A stretch of 64,000 nucleotides of DNA from Bacillus fungorum (GCF_002746455.1 NZ_NWUW01000020.1:27234-91233), one strand, 5' to 3'; numbered from the stretch's first letter, positions 33,170 through 42,467 are shown. Notes: a model not told the origin generated them from the letters alone. Numbers and translations: made by a program.

Positions 33170-35269
33170 CTATTCACACTCGTATTTGTAAATCTCCTTA
33201 CCATAGCCTCTATCAATTACTAAAAGTTCATTTGGATATAGTGTCTTATGTTCCATTCCAACCTCATCCTCTGTTATAAACATCCCATCAATAATCATTC
33301 CTATTACTTGTGACTCTTTCGCTACAAATATCGACTTCGATCCTTTCTTTGCTATAAACGTAACGGATTGCACAGTCTTTCTTTCTGCTCGGAATGGAAT
33401 GCCAAAATAGTGCTTCCACCATTTATTTTTAAGTAACTCTGGTTCAGATTGATATAACCAATCTTTCGCTACCTCTTGATCCCATTCGTAATACAATAGT
33501 GCTTTCCGGTGAAATCTTGGACGGACAATCCATCCTAAAACGATTATTCCTACTATTAACAGTAATAAAGTGATAGGAATAACAAACTTAAAAATAAGCG
33601 CATACTTTTCATAAAACGGTGCATTTTGAATATGAAGTGATATTTTTTTCTTTACTTCTTGTAATTTTGAATCCTGTACTACGATGGTAGCTTCTACGGT
33701 GCCGGTATCTGTAAAATTGAATGTGTCGGAGTAATGAGGTCGAGGATACATATAAATTTGATTGCCATGTTGTTTTATTTCATAGTTGATTGATTGTTTA
33801 GATATGACACCAGTAGATTTTAATAGTTTCTTTACAGCTTCTTCTGTCATCGGCTTACCATCTAACTGTGGTTGTATAATAAACGGTTTACTATTTTCTA
33901 AATTCGTTACTTTTTCTTCATAATCTTGTGTTACGGTTTGCAGTGATAATTTCGGCTTTTCCGTTACTTCGATTTTAAATTCTTTCGTTTGTCGGTAAAA
34001 TCCCTTTATGTTCATATGAACTTTCCCGCGCACTAACCCTTTATCAATCTTCGTTTCGTAGTAAAATACATGTTTTTTATCGTCCCACTTCATCGGGTAC
34101 TGTTTTCCGTCTATTTCTACTTCTGCCTGAAAATATGAAGACTGAATTGGTAATTCCGTAGGCTTCGCTTCAATAACAGCGGTAACACCTTCGTACATTT
34201 TTTCTACATTTTTTTGACTACTATCATCTTTATCATAAGTAGAAACAGTGTAGTTAAGCGCCGGTTCAACTAGTACTTGTAGTCCTTCTTTCTCAATGTC
34301 CTGGTCCACTTCTATCGTATAAGTCCCTGGTTTAATAACTTCCTCATTTTCCGTACTTATATGAACTATATTTCCGAATAATTTCGCTTCTCCTGGTGCA
34401 TGTATGGAAAACGAAGATTGTAATTGTAATGGTTTAGAAATTTGTGTGACCTGATAATCGGGCAGAGAAGGTGATTGTCGTACAAGCGTCATACGCTTTA
34501 ACGGAAATGGTGTTGTAATCTCTACTTTCTTCCCTACTACTTTCGTTTTTACAATCGATTCAACAGATGAGAACGGATCACGATTTGCGACTAATGCCGC
34601 CACCTGATTGACGCTTTTTACAATACCATCCTCTCCACTAGACGGCATCGTAACTCCATTTATCTCTTTCTTCCATATTTCTTTAAACGTATTTAGTTGT
34701 GCTTTTTCTTGCTGTCCTAAATCCTCTTCCATCGTAATTAAAACCGGATGTAACGATATCTTTTTTACATCCATTTCTTTCTTAAACTGTGCTAACTTTT
34801 GTGTAATTTGTTCTTTTCCGCCAACCTTATCTTTCTCTAAATCATTAAATGCCCCGTCAGTTAAGACAATAAGCCAAAATTCACGTTTTCCATCTATATC
34901 TGCTTCCTTTTTTATAGATTGCATCGCCGTTTCTACTGCGCTAAACGGAGTATTTAAATACGTTTTCCATGCTCCAATTCCCTCAATTTCCGTTTGTCTC
35001 TTATCTTTCGTTAATGAAATGTTTAATGGATCATTCGGCTTGCTCATTGGAACGTAAGAAAATTTATCTTTTTCATCTAATAGCGCAACTAAACTTTGCA
35101 AAGCGTAATTGGCATATTTCCAGCGATCGTTATTTCTCATGCTGCCCGAATCATCATATACAAGTGAAACGACCCTTGCCTTTGCCTCCTCTCCTTTTGC
35201 AAAAGTCCAAAAAGGATGTAACCATATAAATAGAAACAACATGAATGTGGCACAAATTCGAATTTTCAT
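33170..35269 (-). CDS. Membrane-anchored von Willebrand factor A domain protein
   Basis: 699 residues: signal peptide (1-25), extracytoplasmic vWA domain with MIDAS D-D-S-G-S-M (39-44) and T-D-G-A-F-N-D (137-143), several beta-rich segments, one transmembrane helix (about 558-580) and a ~120-residue cytoplasmic tail. The tail could contact the tubulin-like protein encoded next door. Metal-dependent binding outside the membrane is the family function; the ligand is unknown. The frame opens at 35362, but ATG 35269 starts the signal peptide; its ribosome site (AGGTGG) is unusually distant (12 bases). Confidence 0.82.
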   Translation of the reverse strand: MKIRICATFMLFLFIWLHPFWTFAKGEEAKARVVSLVYDDSGSMRNNDRWKYANYALQSLVALLDEKDKFSYVPMSKPNDPLNISLTKDKRQTEIEGIGAWKTYLNTPFSAVETAMQSIKKEADIDGKREFWLIVLTDGAFNDLEKDKVGGKEQITQKLAQFKKEMDVKKISLHPVLITMEEDLGQQEKAQLNTFKEIWKKEINGVTMPSSGEDGIVKSVNQVAALVANRDPFSSVESIVKTKVVGKKVEITTPFPLKRMTLVRQSPSLPDYQVTQISKPLQLQSSFSIHAPGEAKLFGNIVHISTENEEVIKPGTYTIEVDQDIEKEGLQVLVEPALNYTVSTYDKDDSSQKNVEKMYEGVTAVIEAKPTELPIQSSYFQAEVEIDGKQYPMKWDDKKHVFYYETKIDKGLVRGKVHMNIKGFYRQTKEFKIEVTEKPKLSLQTVTQDYEEKVTNLENSKPFIIQPQLDGKPMTEEAVKKLLKSTGVISKQSINYEIKQHGNQIYMYPRPHYSDTFNFTDTGTVEATIVVQDSKLQEVKKKISLHIQNAPFYEKYALIFKFVIPITLLLLIVGIIVLGWIVRPRFHRKALLYYEWDQEVAKDWLYQSEPELLKNKWWKHYFGIPFRAERKTVQSVTFIAKKGSKSIFVAKESQVIGMIIDGMFITEDEVGMEHKTLYPNELLVIDRGYGKEIYKYECE

Positions 35270-35440
35270 GATGAGGCTTCGCCACCTTTGTAGACAAATT
35301 CCTATGTTTAAATTTATGAGAGGATACAAGATATATGACTTGTATTTTAGGACAACTAACACACCATAACTTTATTATGTAAACAGTTGTATAAGCTGAA
35401 TATTATTCTTTCTAGCATTTTCTATCCGATAATGTAAGTA

Positions 35441-35479
35441 AAAAAGCCTGTTTAAGCTCTACACTTCAAACAGACTTTT
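35441..35479 (-). terminator. Intrinsic terminator after the 111-residue gene
   Basis: Stem CTGTTT/AAACAG extended by flanking pairs; on the minus strand followed by TTTTTTA. The rest of the 35270-35519 gap holds no clear gene. Confidence 0.7.
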
Positions 35480-35519
35480 CCTACTTTTCATATTGAAAAC
35501 ACATATCAAAAAGTTTGAT

Positions 35520-35855
35520 TTATCGCTTCACATACACTTCAACAATTGGATTCTCTTTATTATCCGCATGCAAGCGTATATTCTCTTCACTTGTACTATA
35601 AATGCTAGCTAATAACATAATTGTTAACACATTAGGAGTTTTTGCATCGCTCCCGTATTTCCTTTCCAGCGCTTCCTTATACTCAAAATCCAAGTCCCCC
35701 TGTACATATGTATACACTTCAAAACCATCTTCTAAATTGCAAACTACTGTATCGATAATATCTGCACCTATTTGCTTCTTCATTTCCTCTCGCAACGCTT
35801 CAATAAACTCTTCCCACGGTACTTCGTATGTCTGAAACTGATCTGTAGATTTCAT
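35520..35855 (-). CDS. Hypothetical protein, 111 residues
   Basis: Acidic alpha/beta protein with no recognised family; no signal peptide or membrane helix. Excellent ribosome site (AAGGAGG, 8 bases). Monocistronic with its own terminator, so it is likely a real gene. Confidence 0.72.
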   Translation of the reverse strand: MKSTDQFQTYEVPWEEFIEALREEMKKQIGADIIDTVVCNLEDGFEVYTYVQGDLDFEYKEALERKYGSDAKTPNVLTIMLLASIYSTSEENIRLHADNKENPIVEVYVKR

Positions 35856-35989
35856 GACTTTTCCTCCTTATATATCCTCTTCCTATATTTCCCCTTTCCT
35901 ATAACAATTATGATAGTTAGGGCATTCGTACAAGCCGCACTTGTCCCCTTTACATATCGTATTACTGTAATGGGGAAGGAGGAATGAAT

Positions 35990-36385
35990 ATGCATAGACA
36001 AAAATGTTATGATACGTGCCAACGTTATTTCGGTAAAGTCGTTCGCATTGAAGATCGTGATGGTCGCATTCATTTAGGCAAAATAATTGATGTGACGAAA
36101 AACTCTGTATGGATTGAGCCAGTGCAACAGCACTCATCTTTTGATTCAGGATTCGGATACTATGATGCATATGCAAACGGTGGTTGCGATCTTTGCGGCG
36201 GCATTAGCAGATGCGATAGTTGTGGATTTGGATGCGGTGGTGGATTCAGCAGCTGTGGATGTGGCGGCCGTGGTTGCGGTAATTGTGGTGGCGGTAGCTG
36301 GGGCGGCGGCGGTTGTGGCTGGGGTGTTGAACTCGGATTTGGTTTTATCTTTGGAATTACATTAGCTGCATTATTTTTCATTTAA
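35990..36385 (+). CDS. Gly/Cys-rich protein with C-terminal membrane segment
   Basis: 131 residues in three parts: a small basic/acidic beta-type N-terminus (G-K-V-V-R-I-E-D-R-D-G-R-I-H-L-G-K-I), resembling short Bacillus surface/coat-associated proteins, a Cys/Gly-rich low-complexity middle (about residues 60-105), and a hydrophobic C-terminus (G-F-G-F-I-F-G-I-T-L-A-A-L-F-F-I). ATG 35990 has ideal spacing from AAGGAGG; ATG 35984 is too close. Coat or exosporium function is a guess. A weak SigK-like -10 (CATATCGTA at 35953) lies upstream. Confidence 0.75.
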   Translation: MHRQKCYDTCQRYFGKVVRIEDRDGRIHLGKIIDVTKNSVWIEPVQQHSSFDSGFGYYDAYANGGCDLCGGISRCDSCGFGCGGGFSSCGCGGRGCGNCGGGSWGGGGCGWGVELGFGFIFGITLAALFFI

Positions 36386-36392
36386 CATAAGT

Positions 36393-36426
36393 AAAGAGTT
36401 GACTATCTTTAGCCAACTCTTTTTCT
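36393..36426. terminator. Bidirectional intrinsic terminator
   Basis: Stem AAAGAGTTG/CAACTCTTT between convergent genes. Confidence 0.88.
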
Positions 36427-37146
36427 TTATTTTTCACATATAAAAATACGATGACCTAAAATGTGTTGGTACATAAGCCTTATATTTTCATGTTGCACCC
36501 ATGCCTCATATAACTCATTCGGAATAAATTGTGATACATTCCATTCCGGCTCTTCTATATAAGCAGAGATTGTTTCTGCAATTGTACCACCGCCAGCAAT
36601 AGTAACCCGCTTAAAATTTGCTTTCTGAAATAATTGTACCCACTCACTCTCAGTTAATAGCTCTTTCATCCCGTATAATTGAGCAATTTTCTCTTCCTCA
36701 TCTTTATCAATATGCCTATCAATAATCATTTCAATGACAACAAGCTTACCGTCTTTCTGTAGTACACGATAGCACTCCGAAATAACCCTTTCTTTGTCTG
36801 TAAAAGCGATGATTGATTCTCCAAGTACGAATTCAAATGAGTTATTCAAACACGGTAAATTCTCTACATTTTCTTCAATTAATTGTATATCTAATCCTTC
36901 AAACAACCATCTATCTTTCGCCTTTTGAATCATAATCTCATTCTTTTCAACCGCCGTTACTTTATAACCACATTCTTTTGTCATATACGCCGCTGTTTTC
37001 CCCGTACCGCAGCCTATCTCAAGGACATTTGCTCCATATTTAAAAGGCAGTTGTGCTAACAATTGTTTTGTTAACGTAAAACCACCAGGATGAGCACTCC
37101 CTATTCCGTAATAAGCTAAGAAATCGATGTATGTGTTTCGTTTCAT
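36427..37146 (-). CDS. SAM-dependent class I methyltransferase
   Basis: 239 residues. Motif I V-L-E-I-G-C-G-T-G-K (near 43-52) and the acidic residue after beta2 (A-V-E-K-N) indicate a Rossmann-fold methyltransferase of the UbiE-like group. Substrate not identifiable. ATG 37146 follows AAAGGAG; the upstream start at 37185 has no such site. Confidence 0.82.
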   Translation of the reverse strand: MKRNTYIDFLAYYGIGSAHPGGFTLTKQLLAQLPFKYGANVLEIGCGTGKTAAYMTKECGYKVTAVEKNEIMIQKAKDRWLFEGLDIQLIEENVENLPCLNNSFEFVLGESIIAFTDKERVISECYRVLQKDGKLVVIEMIIDRHIDKDEEEKIAQLYGMKELLTESEWVQLFQKANFKRVTIAGGGTIAETISAYIEEPEWNVSQFIPNELYEAWVQHENIRLMYQHILGHRIFICEK

Positions 37147-37205
37147 GGGATTCTCCTTTAAATTTTCTATAATACATATATTCATCCATTAATAAATCGT
37201 GCATA

Positions 37206-37250
37206 TAAAAAAAGCATTTCCAAGTGCTATACCGCAGCTTGAAAATGCTC
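37206..37250 (-). terminator. Intrinsic terminator of the first oppA gene
   Basis: Stem AGCATTTTCAAG/CTTGGAAATGCT then TTTTTTT on the minus strand. Confidence 0.85.
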
Positions 37251-37259
37251 TTATCTTTT

Positions 37260-38966
37260 TTATTTCTCTTCTACATACGCCCATTTGAAACTATATTCCG
37301 GACTAATATTGTGTTTCACGATTCCCTTTATATTTGGTTTCATTACATATGATCTAGCATTTTGATATAATGGTACAAGCGCTACATCGTCTTCAAGTAA
37401 TATTTTTTCAGCCTTTCCTAACTCTGTCCAACGTTTTTTTGCATCAGCCATCCATTCTGTCTTACTTTTATTAATAATGTCATCATATTTTGAATTTGAG
37501 TAGCTCATCTGGTTCTGCGAATTTTTTGTCTCAAACATATCAAGATATGTCATCGGATCCGCATAATCCGGATTCCAGCCACCATATGAAAAATCATAAT
37601 CTTGGTCTGATTCTAATTTTAGTTTTTGCTTAAATGGTTGCAGTTTAATATTTACTGTCACGCCTTTTAGGTTTTTTTCAACTTGATCTTTTACATACTC
37701 CCCTACTTTTTTCGCATTACCAGTATCATAATTTAATAACTCTATCGTCACTTGATCTTTTCCTAGTTCTTTTTTCGCTTCTTCCCAAGCTGCTGCTGCT
37801 TTTTTGGAGTCCTGTTTTAAACCATTCTTAAACGTTTCTGCGAAATCTTTACCGTCTGGTCCACTTGCTAAACCTTTTGGTACTAAGTAATCTACTGGTT
37901 TTGAACCATCATTTAAAATGACATTCGTTAAAGCTTTCTTATCAATGGATAATGCAATTGCTTCACGTAGTTTTTTGCTCTTTAACGGTGTATCTTGCCC
38001 ACCACGTTTTTGGTTTAGACGTAAGTAAAACGTACTTGTTTCCGAATATGCGCCAAACTCTTCTTTATTATTTCTATACTTATCAACAAATTCACCTGAT
38101 AAAAGCGCGAAATCAATCGCACCTGTATCATATAAATTTACTCTAGTAGCTGGTTCTTTTACTACACTATAATTGATTTCTTCTAGTTTTACAGTCTTTT
38201 TGTCCCAATACTGCTCATTTTTCTTTAATTTCCAGCCTTGCTCATGTTTCCAATCAGTAAGAACGAACGGTCCGTTATATACTGTTGTATCAGACTCTAA
38301 ACCGAATTTATTCCCTTTTTCTTTTACAAACTTTTCATTTAATGGATAGTATGACGCAAATGCCATTAAGTTCAAGAAATATGGTACTGGTCTTTCTAGT
38401 TCCACTTCAAGCGTATAATCATCTACCGCTTTTACACCTAATGTTGCAACTTCTGCTTTTCCTTGGTTAATTGTTTCTGCATTTTTAATATAGTAAGCAA
38501 TAAATGCATACTCAGCAGCTGTTTTTGGATCTACTAGACGTTGCCATGCAAATACGAAATCTTTCGCTGTTACAGGATCACCGTTTGACCATTTTGCATC
38601 TTTACGTAATTTAAATGTATATTTTTTACCATCCTCACTTTTTGTGCTTGACTCTGCTACAGCTGGAATTGGCTTATTATCTTTATCAAGTCGATATAAA
38701 CCTTCCATCGTATTCCCTAAAATTTGTGCGCCAAGTGTATCTGTACTTTTTGAAGTATCCATTGTCGGAATTTCATTCGTTTCTGTACGATTTAGCACTT
38801 GCTTTGCCGCATATTTAATATCCGCTTTCTTCTCTTCCCCACCATTATTAGACGTTGTAGTCGGTTTCTTCTCCCCACCAGAAGATCCAGAACATGCTGT
38901 TAAAGCCATACTCATTGCCAAAACTGGTGCTACAACTGCCGTGAATTTTTTCATCTTTTTCTTCAT
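37260..38966 (-). CDS. oppA: Oligopeptide ABC transporter substrate-binding lipoprotein (copy 1)
   Basis: 568 residues with a lipoprotein signal ending in the lipobox L-T-A-C (cleavage before the Cys near residue 25), then a solute-binding family 5 domain (E-I-P-T-M-D-T-S-K, F-K-L-R-K-D-A-K-W-S-N-G-D-P-V-T-A). It captures extracellular oligopeptides for an Opp permease, which is not encoded nearby. It is one of three closely similar tandem copies. Ribosome site GGGAGGG. The CodY-like leader motif seen in the other two copies is weak here. Confidence 0.9.
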   Translation of the reverse strand: MKKKMKKFTAVVAPVLAMSMALTACSGSSGGEKKPTTTSNNGGEEKKADIKYAAKQVLNRTETNEIPTMDTSKSTDTLGAQILGNTMEGLYRLDKDNKPIPAVAESSTKSEDGKKYTFKLRKDAKWSNGDPVTAKDFVFAWQRLVDPKTAAEYAFIAYYIKNAETINQGKAEVATLGVKAVDDYTLEVELERPVPYFLNLMAFASYYPLNEKFVKEKGNKFGLESDTTVYNGPFVLTDWKHEQGWKLKKNEQYWDKKTVKLEEINYSVVKEPATRVNLYDTGAIDFALLSGEFVDKYRNNKEEFGAYSETSTFYLRLNQKRGGQDTPLKSKKLREAIALSIDKKALTNVILNDGSKPVDYLVPKGLASGPDGKDFAETFKNGLKQDSKKAAAAWEEAKKELGKDQVTIELLNYDTGNAKKVGEYVKDQVEKNLKGVTVNIKLQPFKQKLKLESDQDYDFSYGGWNPDYADPMTYLDMFETKNSQNQMSYSNSKYDDIINKSKTEWMADAKKRWTELGKAEKILLEDDVALVPLYQNARSYVMKPNIKGIVKHNISPEYSFKWAYVEEK

Positions 38967-39194
38967 TCTTATACCCTCCCCAATTATATGTAAGCAACTA
39001 ACTTTGAGAGATTTTCTATGAACTTAGTTATTAATACCTTTTCACTAATTAACATCCTGTTAATTATCCTCATTTTTGAAATTTCACTTATCTTATTTTT
39101 ATAGTAACTAAGTATTTTACTATTACTACTATACGAATTCTCCCCCATCTACTATATGTCAGTACCACTTTTCTTATTCTCCTCTATTTAATTT

Positions 39195-39218
39195 AATAGA
39201 AAAAGAGCGTTTTAAAAG
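39195..39218 (-). terminator. Left half of the copy-2 oppA terminator, split by the IS
   Basis: AATAGAAAAAGAGCGT plus TTTAAAAG, complementary to 40680-40704. The IS3 element now separates the two arms by 1.4 kb. Confidence 0.75.
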
Positions 39219-39226
39219 GAATTATG

Positions 39227-39276
39227 AACTGCACCCCAATTGTTAGACACATAATCTAACAATTGGAGGTGCAGTT
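39227..39276 (+). promoter_or_regulatory. Stem-loop masking the transposase ribosome site
   Basis: 21-bp stem with a single bulged A: AACTGCACC pairs with GGTGCAGTT, and CCAATTGTTAGA with TCTAACAATTGG. It contains the GGAGGTG ribosome site of orfA and is followed by TTTTT, so it should limit transposase expression from outside transcription. Confidence 0.7.
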
Positions 39277-39281
39277 TTTCT

Positions 39282-39779
39282 ATGGCTAAATTTACAGTTG
39301 ATGAAAAAATACACATCGTTCTACGTTATTTGAACGGAAATGAAAGTTATCGAGAAATTGGTAGAGCGGTTGGTGTAAGGGACACAGTCATTTTGAATTG
39401 GGTAAACCAATATAAGCAAAATGGTGTGGAAGCTTTTCTAAAACGATGTACAAATTACACACAACAATTTAAACTAGACGTACTAAACTTTATGATTGAA
39501 AACGGTATGTCCTTATTTGAGACGGCAGCTATCTTTAACATTCCTGCCCCTTCAACGATTTCTGTTTGGAAAAAACAGCTCGAAATACAAGGAATTGATG
39601 CCCTTCAATCTAAGAAAAAGGGGCGTCCATCCATGAAAAAAGAGTCAAATAAACAATCAAAACAACCTTTAGCTGAAGGGTCAGTCGAAGCACTTGAAGC
39701 ACGTATTCAACAGCTTGAAATGGAAAATGCGTACTTAAAAAAGTTGAATGCCTTAGTTCAAAACAAGGAAAAATCATGA
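39282..39779 (+). CDS. IS3-family OrfA (transposase helix-turn-helix subunit)
   Basis: 165 residues with a double helix-turn-helix (residues ~5-60 and ~62-110) and a C-terminal leucine-heptad coiled coil (near 130-160). It binds the inverted repeats and forms OrfAB by frameshift in IS3 elements. Its stop overlaps the orfB start (ATGA). Confidence 0.9.
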   Translation: MAKFTVDEKIHIVLRYLNGNESYREIGRAVGVRDTVILNWVNQYKQNGVEAFLKRCTNYTQQFKLDVLNFMIENGMSLFETAAIFNIPAPSTISVWKKQLEIQGIDALQSKKKGRPSMKKESNKQSKQPLAEGSVEALEARIQQLEMENAYLKKLNALVQNKEKS

Positions 39780-40636
39780 AACAGGACAAAGCGCAAGTAG
39801 TCTATGAATTAAGGCATAAATATTCGGTGAAAGCACTTGTAGAGCTAGCTAACATTCCACGAAGCACGTATTATGATTTAGTAAAGAAAATGAATCGCCC
39901 GGATTTAGATGCCGATTTGAAAGCCGAAATTAAAGCGATTTATGAGGGAAATGAAGGTCGTTATGGCTACCGTCGTATTCGTGATGAGTTAACGAATCGT
40001 AGTCAAAAAGTGAATCACAAGAAGGTTCAGCGCATTATGAAAGAGCTTGGATTAAAGTGTGTTGTGCGTATGAAAAAATATAAGTCTTATAAGGGGAAAG
40101 TTGGTAAAACTGCACCCAATATTTTAGCACGCAGTTTTCATGCAGATGCACCAAATCAAAAATGGGTAACAGACATCACAGAGTTTAAATTGTTTGGAGA
40201 GAAACTGTATGTATCACCTGTATTAGACTTGTATAATGGTGAGATTATTACCTATACAATTGGCTCTAGACCGACGTATTCACTTGTTTCAGAAATGTTA
40301 GAGACAGCATTAGAACGTTTACCTGAAAATCACCAACTATTGATGCATTCAGATCAAGGGTGGCATTATCAAATGAAACAATATGTCCGGACACTTGAAT
40401 CAAGGGGTATTGTGCAGAGTATGTCTCGAAAAGGAAACTGTTATGACAACGCAGTAATGGAGAATTTCTTTGGGATCATGAAGTCGGAATTCCTCTACAT
40501 AAAAGAGTTTGAAAGTGTAGAGCATTTCAAAAGAGAATTAGAAATATATATAGATTATTACAATACGAAACGGATAAAGGCAAAATTAAAAATGAGCCCG
40601 GTGCAATACCGGACTCAATTTTATCAAGCTGCCTAA
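39776..40636 (+). CDS. IS3-family OrfB (DDE transposase)
   Basis: 286 residues with an N-terminal HTH_21-type segment and an rve integrase core: Asp in W-V-T-D-I-T, Asp in M-H-S-D-Q-G, and Glu in N-A-V-M-E-N-F-F. All three catalytic residues are present, so the element may be active. It is in the -1 frame relative to orfA; production as an OrfAB fusion is typical. Confidence 0.92.
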   Translation: MKQDKAQVVYELRHKYSVKALVELANIPRSTYYDLVKKMNRPDLDADLKAEIKAIYEGNEGRYGYRRIRDELTNRSQKVNHKKVQRIMKELGLKCVVRMKKYKSYKGKVGKTAPNILARSFHADAPNQKWVTDITEFKLFGEKLYVSPVLDLYNGEIITYTIGSRPTYSLVSEMLETALERLPENHQLLMHSDQGWHYQMKQYVRTLESRGIVQSMSRKGNCYDNAVMENFFGIMKSEFLYIKEFESVEHFKRELEIYIDYYNTKRIKAKLKMSPVQYRTQFYQAA

Positions 40637-40679
40637 TGAAATAACCGTGTCTAACTTTTAGGGGTCACTTCATTATCTA

Positions 40680-40704
40680 CTTTTAAACACGCTCTTTTTC
40701 TATT
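40680..40704 (-). terminator. Right half of the copy-2 oppA terminator, split by the IS
   Basis: CTTTTAAACACGCTCTTT onward, complementary to 39195-39218. Adjacent to the copy-2 oppA stop codon. Confidence 0.75.
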
Positions 40705-42409
40705 ATTTGCCTTCCGTTACATAAGCCCACTTAAAGCTATATTCCGGACTAATGTTATGTTTCACAATGCCTTTTACATTCGGTTTCATTACATATGCTC
40801 TACCTGTTTGATATAAAGGTACCATCCCTGCATCTTCTTCAAGTAATAATTTTTCTGCTTTACCTAACGTTTCCCAACGTTTTTTCGCATCAGACATTAA
40901 CTCATTACCTGCTTTTTTCACCATATCATCATATTTTGGATTCGAATAACTCATTTGGTTATACGGGCTCTTCGATTCAAACATATCAATAAATGTCATT
41001 GGATCCGAATAATCTGGGCTCCAACCTGCAAACGAAACTTCATAATCTTGTGCTGACTCTAATTTTAGTTTTTGTTTGAACGGCTGAATTTTCGTGTTAA
41101 CCGTTACACCTTTTAAGTTTTTCTCAATTTGATCTTTAAAGTAGTCAGCAATTTTTTTTGCAGTTCCATCATCATAGCTTAGTAATTCAATTGTCACTTG
41201 ATCTTTTCCAAGTTCTTTTTTCGCTGCTTCCCAAGCTGCTGCACCTTTTTTCGGATCATATTTCAGACCATTTTTAAATGTATCTTGGTAATCTTTGCCG
41301 TCTGATCCTGTCGCAAGCCCTTTTGGTACTAATTGATCTGTTGCTTTTGAACCGTTATTTAAAATAACATTTGCTAAACCTTTTTTATCAATTGATAATG
41401 CGATTGCTTCGCGTAGTTTTTTGTTCTTTAACGGTGTATCTTGTCCGTTACGCTTTTGATTTAAGCGTAAGAAGAATGTACTTGCTTCTGAGTACTCACC
41501 ATACTCCTCTTTGTTCGATTTATATTTATCAACGAATTCTCCTGATAATAGTGTGAAATCAATTGATCCTGTATCATATAAGTTTACTCTCGTCGCAACT
41601 TCTTTTACTACACTATAGTTTATTTCTTCTAGTTTTACAGTCTTATTATCCCAATACTTATCATTTTTCTTTAGCTGCCATCCTTGTTCATGTTTCCATG
41701 AAGCCATAACGAACGGTCCGTTATACAGCGTTGTATCTGCTTCTAAACCAAACTTATCTCCTTTTTCTTTTACGAACTTTTCATTTAAAGGATAGTATGA
41801 CGGGAATGCTAGTAAATTTAAGAAATATGGTACTGGCTTTTCTAACTCTACTTCTAGTGTATAATCATCTACCGCTTTTGCTCCTAATTCTGTTGCAGCT
41901 TTTTCACCTTTATTAATTGCCTCTGCGTTTTTAATATAGTAAGCAATAAACGCATATTCTGCAGCAGTATTTTTATCAAGTAAGCGCTGCCATGCGTACA
42001 CGAAATCTTTTGCTGTTACTGGATCACCATTTGACCATTTTGCATCTTTCCGTAGTTTAAATGTATATTTTTTGCCATCCTCGCTTTTCGTACTAGATTC
42101 TGCAGCAGCCGGAATTGGCTTATTATCTTTATCAAGACGATATAAACCTTCCATTGTGTTTCCTAAAATTTGTGCCCCTAGCGTATCAGTAGATTTAGAA
42201 GTATCCATCGTCGGAATTTCTTGGTTTTCTGTACGATTTAACACTTGTTTTGCTGCGTATTTAATTTCAGATTTTTTCTCTTCCCCACCACCACTAGACG
42301 TCGTAGTTGATTTCTTCTCCCCACCAGATCCAGAACACGCTGTCAACGCCATACTCATCGCTAAAACTGGCGCTACAACCGCCGTGAACTTTTTCATCTT
42401 TTTCTTCAT
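40703..42409 (-). CDS. oppA: Oligopeptide ABC transporter substrate-binding lipoprotein (copy 2)
   Basis: 568 residues; lipobox L-T-A-C and solute-binding family 5 domain as in copy 1, with which it aligns end to end without gaps of note. Differences are scattered through the domain, so binding preference may have diverged. Its 3' terminator has been split by the IS3 insertion. The leader carries a CodY-like box. Confidence 0.9.
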   Translation of the reverse strand: MKKKMKKFTAVVAPVLAMSMALTACSGSGGEKKSTTTSSGGGEEKKSEIKYAAKQVLNRTENQEIPTMDTSKSTDTLGAQILGNTMEGLYRLDKDNKPIPAAAESSTKSEDGKKYTFKLRKDAKWSNGDPVTAKDFVYAWQRLLDKNTAAEYAFIAYYIKNAEAINKGEKAATELGAKAVDDYTLEVELEKPVPYFLNLLAFPSYYPLNEKFVKEKGDKFGLEADTTLYNGPFVMASWKHEQGWQLKKNDKYWDNKTVKLEEINYSVVKEVATRVNLYDTGSIDFTLLSGEFVDKYKSNKEEYGEYSEASTFFLRLNQKRNGQDTPLKNKKLREAIALSIDKKGLANVILNNGSKATDQLVPKGLATGSDGKDYQDTFKNGLKYDPKKGAAAWEAAKKELGKDQVTIELLSYDDGTAKKIADYFKDQIEKNLKGVTVNTKIQPFKQKLKLESAQDYEVSFAGWSPDYSDPMTFIDMFESKSPYNQMSYSNPKYDDMVKKAGNELMSDAKKRWETLGKAEKLLLEEDAGMVPLYQTGRAYVMKPNVKGIVKHNISPEYSFKWAYVTEGK

Positions 42410-42467
42410 TTTTGTACCCTCCCCAATTATATGTACGAAACTAATTTTGAGAGATTTTCTAATAATT

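Larger units (their letters stand above)
39225..40672 (+). mobile_element. IS3-family insertion sequence (IS150-like), complete
   Basis: 1448 bp with imperfect inverted repeats (left begins TGAACTGCACCCC, right end reads as TGAAGTGACCCC; both end in GTTAGACAC) and a 3-bp TTA duplication on both sides (39222-39224 and 40673-40675). It encodes intact orfA and orfB. The clean ends indicate a recent insertion. Confidence 0.92.

Noticed and set aside
36114..36381. Low-complexity frames (Val/Ala-rich plus, Pro-rich minus)
   Set aside because: By-products of the Gly/Cys codons of the gene at 35990-36385.
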